This document shows positions 40,867 to 45,504 of a stretch of 45,504 nt of DNA, piece by piece. Position 1 is the stretch's first letter; each line of letters opens with the position of its first letter. The notes beneath the pieces are model-generated. The model was not told the DNA's origin. It worked only from the letters and a program-made list of their open reading frames with translations, and did not search any database. The stretch comes from an uncultured Oribacterium sp. (lineage in GTDB: Bacteria; Bacillota; Clostridia; Lachnospirales; Lachnospiraceae): NCBI GenBank assembly GCA_934270345.1, contig CAKQPT010000020.1:1-45504 (forward strand). Reading direction: 5' to 3'. A program made the position numbers and the translations under genes.

Positions 40867-42960
40867 ATGTACAAGAGTTATTCAATGGAACTCGCCGGCA
40901 GAACACTGACCGTCGATATCGGTCGTGTATGTGCCCAGGCAAACGGTGCAGCACTGATGCACTATGGCGATACGACCGTTCTGTCCACCTGTACCGCATC
41001 GGCTCAGCCGCGTGACGGTATCGATTTCTTCCCGCTCCAGGTGGAGTATGAGGAGAAGATGTATGCCGTAGGACAGTTCCCGGGTGGATTTAAGAAGAGA
41101 GAGGGCAGAGCAAGCGATAATGCGATCCTCACCTCCCGTGTCATCGATCGTCCGATGAGACCGCTCTTCCCGAAGGATTTCCGTAACGACGTTCTGCTCG
41201 ACAACCTCGTGATGTCCGTCGATCAGGACTGCTCACCGGAGCTGCTTGCGATGCTTGGTTCTTCCCTGGCGACCGCGATTTCCAACGTTCCATGGGATGG
41301 TCCATGCGCTTCCACTCAGGTCGGCATGATCAACGGTGAGTTCATCATCAACCCGACCAACGCAGAGAAGACCGTATCCGACCTGAACCTGACCGTCGCA
41401 TCGACCCGCGATAAGGTCATCATGATCGAGGCTGGTGCAAACTGCATCTCCGATGATCAGATGATCGAGGCGATCTATAAGGCCGACGAGATCAACAAGC
41501 AGATCATCAGCTTCTTCGATTCCATCATCGCCGAGTGTGGTAAGGAGAAGACACCGTACGAGAGCTATGCGGTTCCGCAGGCACTCTTCGATAAGATCAA
41601 GTCCATCGTTCCGGAAGAGGAGATGGAGACCGCGGTATTCACCGATGACAAGCAGCAGCGTGATGCCAATATCGCCGAGGTGACCAGAAAGCTCGAGGAG
41701 GCACTCGCAGATGATGAGGATGCCCTTCAGCAGCTTCCGGATGCCGTATATCAGTATGAGAAGAAGACCGTTCGTAAGATGATCCTGAAGGATCACAAGA
41801 GACCGGATGGTCGTAAGATCGAGGAGATCCGTCCGCTCGAGGCAGAGGTGGATCTGATTCCGAGAGTCCATGGTTCAGCGATGTTCAAGCGTGGACAGAC
41901 CCAGATCCTCGATATCGTCACCCTGGCACCTCTTTCCGAGGTTCAGAAGGTCGAGGGCCTCAACGAGTACATCACCGAGAAGCGTTACCTTCACCAGTAT
42001 AACTTCCCGGGCTACTCCGTAGGTGAGGCGAAGGCCAGCCGTGGACCGGGACGTCGTGAAATCGGTCATGGCGCACTCGCAGAGAGGGCCCTGATTCCGG
42101 TGCTTCCTTCCGTTGAGGAGTTCCCGTATGCGATCCGTGCCGTTTCCGAGACCATGGAGTCGAACGGTTCCACTTCCATGGGTTCAACCTGCGCATCCTG
42201 CCTGTCACTGATGGCAGCCGGTGTTCCGATCAAGGAGCCGGTAGCCGGTATCAGCTGCGGTCTCGTGACCGGTGACACGGATGATGACTACATCGTACTG
42301 ACCGATATCCAGGGTCTCGAGGATTTCTTCGGTGACATGGACTTCAAGGTAACCGGTACACATGAGGGCATCACCGCGATCCAGATGGATATCAAGATCC
42401 ACGGTCTCACCAGAGACATCGTGACCGAGGCGATCCACAGAGCCCACGAGGCACGTAACTTCATCATGGATGGCGTTATGAAGGATGCCATCGCCGCTCC
42501 GCGTGCAGAGCTTTCCGAGTATGCGCCGAAGATCATCACCATGCAGATCGATCCGCAGAAGATCGGTGATGTCATCGGTAAGCAGGGTAAGACCATCAAC
42601 GGCATCATCGATGAGACCGGTGCAAAGATCGACATCGATGACAGCGGTATGGTTTCCATCTCCGGCATCGATAAGAACGCGCTCGAGAAGGCGAAGAAGA
42701 TCATCGAGTCCATCGTCAACGACATCGAGCCGGGTCAGGTTCTGACCGGTAAGGTCGTTCGCATCATGAACTTCGGTGCCTTCGTACAGCTCAGCCCGAA
42801 CAAGGATGGTATGGTACATATCTCGAAGCTCGCGGATGGCCGCGTTGATAAGGTAGAGGATGTGGTCAACATCGGCGACGAAGTAACCGTCAAGGTTCAG
42901 GAAGTCGACAAGATGGGTCGTATCAACCTCACCATGCGCCCACAGGATCTGAGAGATTAA
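40867..42960 (+). CDS. pnp: polyribonucleotide nucleotidyltransferase (PNPase)
   Basis: A 3'-5' phosphorolytic exoribonuclease of 697 residues. Two RNase PH domains (about 1-225 and 300-540) flank an all-helical segment. GYSVGEAKASRGPGRREIGHGALAERAL and ESNGSTSMGSTCASCL carry the phosphate-binding catalytic residues of the second domain. A KH domain (about 553-615, IGKQGKTINGI) and an S1 domain (about 620-692, GKVVRIMNFGAFVQL) bind RNA. GGAGGT lies just before the ATG and may be sequestered by the leader. PNPase autoregulates through its leader in Escherichia coli. Whether that occurs here is unknown. Confidence 0.97.
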   Translation: MYKSYSMELAGRTLTVDIGRVCAQANGAALMHYGDTTVLSTCTASAQPRDGIDFFPLQVEYEEKMYAVGQFPGGFKKREGRASDNAILTSRVIDRPMRPLFPKDFRNDVLLDNLVMSVDQDCSPELLAMLGSSLATAISNVPWDGPCASTQVGMINGEFIINPTNAEKTVSDLNLTVASTRDKVIMIEAGANCISDDQMIEAIYKADEINKQIISFFDSIIAECGKEKTPYESYAVPQALFDKIKSIVPEEEMETAVFTDDKQQRDANIAEVTRKLEEALADDEDALQQLPDAVYQYEKKTVRKMILKDHKRPDGRKIEEIRPLEAEVDLIPRVHGSAMFKRGQTQILDIVTLAPLSEVQKVEGLNEYITEKRYLHQYNFPGYSVGEAKASRGPGRREIGHGALAERALIPVLPSVEEFPYAIRAVSETMESNGSTSMGSTCASCLSLMAAGVPIKEPVAGISCGLVTGDTDDDYIVLTDIQGLEDFFGDMDFKVTGTHEGITAIQMDIKIHGLTRDIVTEAIHRAHEARNFIMDGVMKDAIAAPRAELSEYAPKIITMQIDPQKIGDVIGKQGKTINGIIDETGAKIDIDDSGMVSISGIDKNALEKAKKIIESIVNDIEPGQVLTGKVVRIMNFGAFVQLSPNKDGMVHISKLADGRVDKVEDVVNIGDEVTVKVQEVDKMGRINLTMRPQDLRD

Positions 42961-42971
42961 GATAAAAAGAG

Positions 42972-43006
42972 AGGTCCGTGTTCAGGAAACTGGACCGGAC
43001 CTTTTT
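42972..43006 (+). terminator. pnp terminator
   Basis: AGGTCCG and CGGACCT arms continue, past one bulged T, into GTTCAG/CTGGAC pairs closed by a GAAA tetraloop. A T-run follows. Confidence 0.85.
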
Positions 43007-43107
43007 AAACGCGTCAGGAGCTGCAGCTCAGCTTCTGTATGCATGAATGCCTGTCGCACTTCAGGGCACAGACATGTCGTTTTTTAGTGATAAAGGAGTT
43101 CCAAATT

Positions 43108-44559
43108 ATGAAGATCAGAACGAGATATGCACCTTCTCCAACCGGTAGAATGCATGTAGGTAACCTTCGTACCGCACTCTACGCCTACCTCATCGCGAAG
43201 CACGAGGGTGGTGACTTCCTCCTCCGTATCGAGGATACCGACCAGGAGCGTTTCGTCGAGGGTGCCGTCGAGCTTATCAATGAAACCCTCGCCGATACCG
43301 GCCTGATCGCGGATGAGTCCCCGGATAAGCCGGGTGACTGCGGTCCGTACGTGCAGTCCGAGCGTCGTGCACAGGGCATCTATATGAAGTATGCGAAGCA
43401 GCTCGTCGATGAGGGCAAGGCATACTACTGCTTCTGCACGAAGGAGCGCCTGGAGTCCCTGAAGACCACCGTGAATGGCGAAGAAATCATGCACTATGAT
43501 AAGCACTGTCTTTCCCTCTCGAAGGAGGAGATCGAGGCAAAGCTCGCCGCCGGTATGCCGTATGTCATCCGTCAGAACAACCCGGCCGAGGGCACGACGA
43601 CCTTCCACGACGAGCTCTACGGAGACGTCACCGTCGATAATGCCGAGCTCGATGACATGGTGCTCATCAAGTCCGATGGCTATCCGACCTATAATTTCGC
43701 CAATGTCGTCGACGATCATCTGATGGGCATCACCCACGTCGTTCGCGGCAACGAGTACCTGAGCTCGAGCCCGAAGTACAATCGTCTCTACGAGGCCTTC
43801 GGCTGGGAGATTCCGAAGTATGTGCACTGCCCGCTCATCACCGATGAGAACCACAAGAAGCTCAGCAAGCGTTCCGGTCATGCCTCCTTCGAGGACCTCA
43901 TCGATCAGGGCTTCGTAGCGGAGGCTGTCGTAAACTTCGTCGCTCTCCTCGGCTGGTCTCCGGAGGATAACAACGAGATCATGTCCCTCCAGGATCTGAT
44001 CGAGAAGTTCGACTATCACCGTATCTCGAAGAGCCCGGCGGTCTTCGATATGGAGAAGCTGCGCTGGATGGATGGCGAGTACATCAAGGCGATGGATTTC
44101 GATCAGTATTACGAGCGTGCGCTTCCGTATATCCAGAAGATCATCACGAAGCCGCTCGATCTCCGGCACATCGCGACGATGGTGAAGACCCGTATCGAGA
44201 TCTTCCCGGACATCAACGAGGAGATGATCGGCTTCTTCGAGGCCCTTCCGGAGTACAGCACCGAGCTCTACATCAATAAGAAGTCAAAGACGACCCTCGA
44301 GAATTCGCTTGCACTTCTCCGCGAGGTACAGCCGCTGCTCAGTGCACAGGAGGATTTTTCCAACGACGCCCTGTTCGAGCTGCTTTCCGCGTATGGTAAG
44401 GAGAAGGGCTACAAGACCGGCTTCATCATGTGGCCGATCCGTATCGCGCTTTCCGGCCGTCAGATGACCCCGGCCGGTGCGACCGAGATCATGGAGGTCC
44501 TCGGCAAGGAGGAGTCTCTCCAGCGTATCGCCGACGGTATCCGTCGCCTCGAGGCGTAA
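43108..44559 (+). CDS. gltX: glutamyl-tRNA synthetase
   Basis: Class I aminoacyl-tRNA synthetase of about 483 residues that charges tRNA-Glu, and often tRNA-Gln in organisms using GatCAB. The HIGH-equivalent motif is in [14 protein letters not shown] (8-21), and the KMSKS-equivalent is KLSKR near residue 250. [10 protein letters not shown] and [21 protein letters not shown] (split around 305-325) are typical. AAGGAG (43093-43098) lies 9 nt before ATG 43108, so the longer frame from 43039 is rejected. A 12-bp palindrome GAGCTGCAGCTC (43018-43029) lies in the upstream region. No T-box was recognised. Confidence 0.95.
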   Translation: MKIRTRYAPSPTGRMHVGNLRTALYAYLIAKHEGGDFLLRIEDTDQERFVEGAVELINETLADTGLIADESPDKPGDCGPYVQSERRAQGIYMKYAKQLVDEGKAYYCFCTKERLESLKTTVNGEEIMHYDKHCLSLSKEEIEAKLAAGMPYVIRQNNPAEGTTTFHDELYGDVTVDNAELDDMVLIKSDGYPTYNFANVVDDHLMGITHVVRGNEYLSSSPKYNRLYEAFGWEIPKYVHCPLITDENHKKLSKRSGHASFEDLIDQGFVAEAVVNFVALLGWSPEDNNEIMSLQDLIEKFDYHRISKSPAVFDMEKLRWMDGEYIKAMDFDQYYERALPYIQKIITKPLDLRHIATMVKTRIEIFPDINEEMIGFFEALPEYSTELYINKKSKTTLENSLALLREVQPLLSAQEDFSNDALFELLSAYGKEKGYKTGFIMWPIRIALSGRQMTPAGATEIMEVLGKEESLQRIADGIRRLEA

Positions 44560-44685
44560 GACGTATCGGACTATGTCGAGCAGTGTACTGTACGGCAGAT
44601 GCGTCAGCATACGCGGATATGTAAGACGTATCGGACCATGTCGTTGCCAGGCTGCGCATCTGATGCGTCAGCGTACGCGGATATG
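44557..44685. repeat. two imperfect 64-65-bp direct repeats after gltX
   Basis: TAAGACGTATCGGAC begins at 44557 and again at 44622. GATGCGTCAGC(A/G)TACGC plus GGATATG ends each unit (from 44598 and 44662). The middle parts differ. The first unit starts on the gltX stop codon itself. Internal complementary pieces such as TACGC and GCGTA could fold. It could be a tandem duplication or a REP-like intergenic element. Confidence 0.75.
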
Positions 44686-44719
44686 CGTATCCCGCCCACA
44701 TATATCCATATAAAATATG

Positions 44720-44733
44720 GTCGTTTTAACGAC
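44720..44733. promoter_or_regulatory. palindrome GTCGTT-TT-AACGAC near the helicase start site
   Basis: A perfect 14-bp inverted repeat lies just downstream of a TATAAA (44709-44714) that may be a -10 box. A dimeric repressor bound here would cover the transcription start. It does not match the usual Firmicute LexA box (CGAAC-N4-GTTCG). Confidence 0.4.
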
Positions 44734-44748
44734 TATAGGAGATTTCAG

Positions 44749-44783
44749 AAACCCATGGTAGAATACTGCCATGGGTTTTTCTA
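44749..44783 (+). terminator. 10-bp hairpin with T-run enclosing the helicase start codon
   Basis: AAACCCATGG (44749-44758) pairs perfectly with CCATGGGTTT (44769-44778) across a 10-nt loop, followed by further T residues. It has the form of a terminator for gltX, yet the helicase ATG (44771-44773) lies in its 3' arm. It may act as an attenuator or block initiation. Confidence 0.6.
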
Positions 44784-45504
44784 TCGATCAGAAACGGGCA
44801 ATCGAACACAGAGACGGGCCGGCGATGGTGCTGGCGGGACCGGGCTCCGGGAAGACGACGGTGATCACGCATCGCATCCTGCAGCTGATCCGGTCCGGCG
44901 TACGCCCGGAGGACATCCTCGTCATCACCTTCACGAAGGCCGCGGCCCTCGAGATGGAGAGCCGCTTCCGGAAGCTTTACCTCGAGGAGCAGATGAAGCA
45001 GCGGCTGGGGGATGCTTACGAAGCCGAAGCCGGGCATCTTCCGGCCTTTTCGTCCGGCGAGGATGCACGCCTTCCGGGCAGCCTGCGCGATGCCGGCGGA
45101 CAGGTCAGCTTCGGCACCTTCCACTCGATCTTTTTCTTCATCCTCCGCATCCGCTATCACTTTTCGTATAAAAACATCCTGAGCGAACGGGCACAGTCGC
45201 AGATTCTGCGTGAAATCGCCGAGGCCCTCGGCATCGACTGCAGCTATGATCAGGACTTCCTGCGCCTTCTGATCGGCGAAATCTCCCGTTTCAAGGGGAG
45301 CGGAAAGCTGCTCTCGGAATTTGATTCAAGCCTGCTCTCGAACGAGCAGTTCACGGCCCTCATGCTGCGCTACCAGGAGCGCCTGGGGCAGCAGCGCCTC
45401 GTGGATTTCGACGATATGCTGCTTCGCTGTCGTCAGCTCTTCCGCGACGAGCCGGCGGAGCTCCGGCGCTGGCAGGAGAAGTACAGGTATCTGCTCGTCG
45501 ATGA
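44771..45504 (+). CDS. UvrD/PcrA/Rep-type superfamily I helicase, 5' part
   Basis: Incomplete gene running off the window after 244 codons. It encodes the 1A domain of an SF1A DNA helicase. The Q-motif is around FSIDQKRAI (3-11), Walker A GPGSGKTT is at 23-30, and motif Ia is in ITFTKAAALEM. The FGTFHSIFFF motif Ib lies near 115, and VDFDDMLLR precedes the start of motif II, LLVDE, at the very edge. The only in-frame upstream codon after a TAG at 44759-44761 that can start it is ATG 44771, yet the nearest AGGAG is 29 nt away and the ATG is inside a hairpin. Family members repair DNA or remove obstacles for replication. Confidence 0.85.
   Translation, partial: MGFSIDQKRAIEHRDGPAMVLAGPGSGKTTVITHRILQLIRSGVRPEDILVITFTKAAALEMESRFRKLYLEEQMKQRLGDAYEAEAGHLPAFSSGEDARLPGSLRDAGGQVSFGTFHSIFFFILRIRYHFSYKNILSERAQSQILREIAEALGIDCSYDQDFLRLLIGEISRFKGSGKLLSEFDSSLLSNEQFTALMLRYQERLGQQRLVDFDDMLLRCRQLFRDEPAELRRWQEKYRYLLVD

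Noticed and set aside
40697..40909. A 70-codon frame in the pnp leader
   Set aside because: It has no ribosome site or recognisable motif and crosses the pnp start out of phase.
43039..43107. Upstream start of gltX
   Set aside because: The additional 23 residues do not belong to the synthetase. AAGGAG lies before ATG 43108.

Overview
The window reads as a chromosomal segment of a moderately GC-rich, Gram-positive Firmicute, most likely a clostridial relative of the Lachnospiraceae. The basis is the gene order rimP-nusA-ylxR-ylxQ-infB-rbfA-nrnA-truB/ribF-rpsO-pnp, strong AGGAGG-type ribosome binding sites, a lipobox-bearing solute-binding protein, an S-layer-homology (SLH) protein and a MacAB-like exporter with no outer-membrane partner. 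Taxonomy is inferred from gene content and protein style, not from a search. No tRNA, rRNA, CRISPR array, prophage or insertion sequence was recognised.

Layout. 1-2.7 kb: a class I methyltransferase and glucose-6-phosphate isomerase. 2.8-7.9 kb: a histidine phosphatase, a three-gene polar amino-acid ABC importer behind a leader rich in TGCAT repeats, and an AbgB-like M20 amidohydrolase. 7.9-11.2 kb: a YgiQ radical-SAM protein and a D-Ala-D-Ala carboxypeptidase. 11.3-15.0 kb: a minus-strand FHA-FHA-ABCG exporter divergent from a LacI-type regulator. 15.2-18.6 kb: a MATE exporter, NudC-type Nudix hydrolase and type I asparaginase as one run.

18.6-26.0 kb is the most interesting accessory block. 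A two-component system (minus strand) is divergent from an operon encoding an SLH protein, an efflux adaptor, a LolD/MacB-type ATPase and a MacB-type permease. Both promoters carry the same arrangement: direct hexamers ([C/T]TTCAG, N5, TTTCAG) followed after exactly 10 bp by a -10 box. This has the geometry of CiaR-type activated promoters and predicts that the regulator switches on itself and the export operon. The regulator's 5' leader also contains interleaved complementary segments.

26.1-32.0 kb: pyrG behind a terminator-like leader hairpin, a putative metal/metalloid exporter with a 27-histidine loop, a BTAD-type regulator with a degenerate GGDEF-like tail, and a neurotransmitter:sodium symporter. 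32.0-45.5 kb: the translation/RNA operon (rimP to truB-ribF), then rpsO, pnp, gltX and the start of a UvrD/PcrA-type helicase that runs off the end. Two proteins here are unusual. RimP lacks its C-terminal domain, and TruB and RibF are fused into one polypeptide without the TruB PUA domain. Several leaders (rimP, rpsO, pnp, helicase) contain strong inverted repeats that could regulate expression.

Start codons were moved from the longest reading frame wherever a ribosome binding site decided the matter. All promoter, operator and RNA-structure calls come from reading the sequence by eye.
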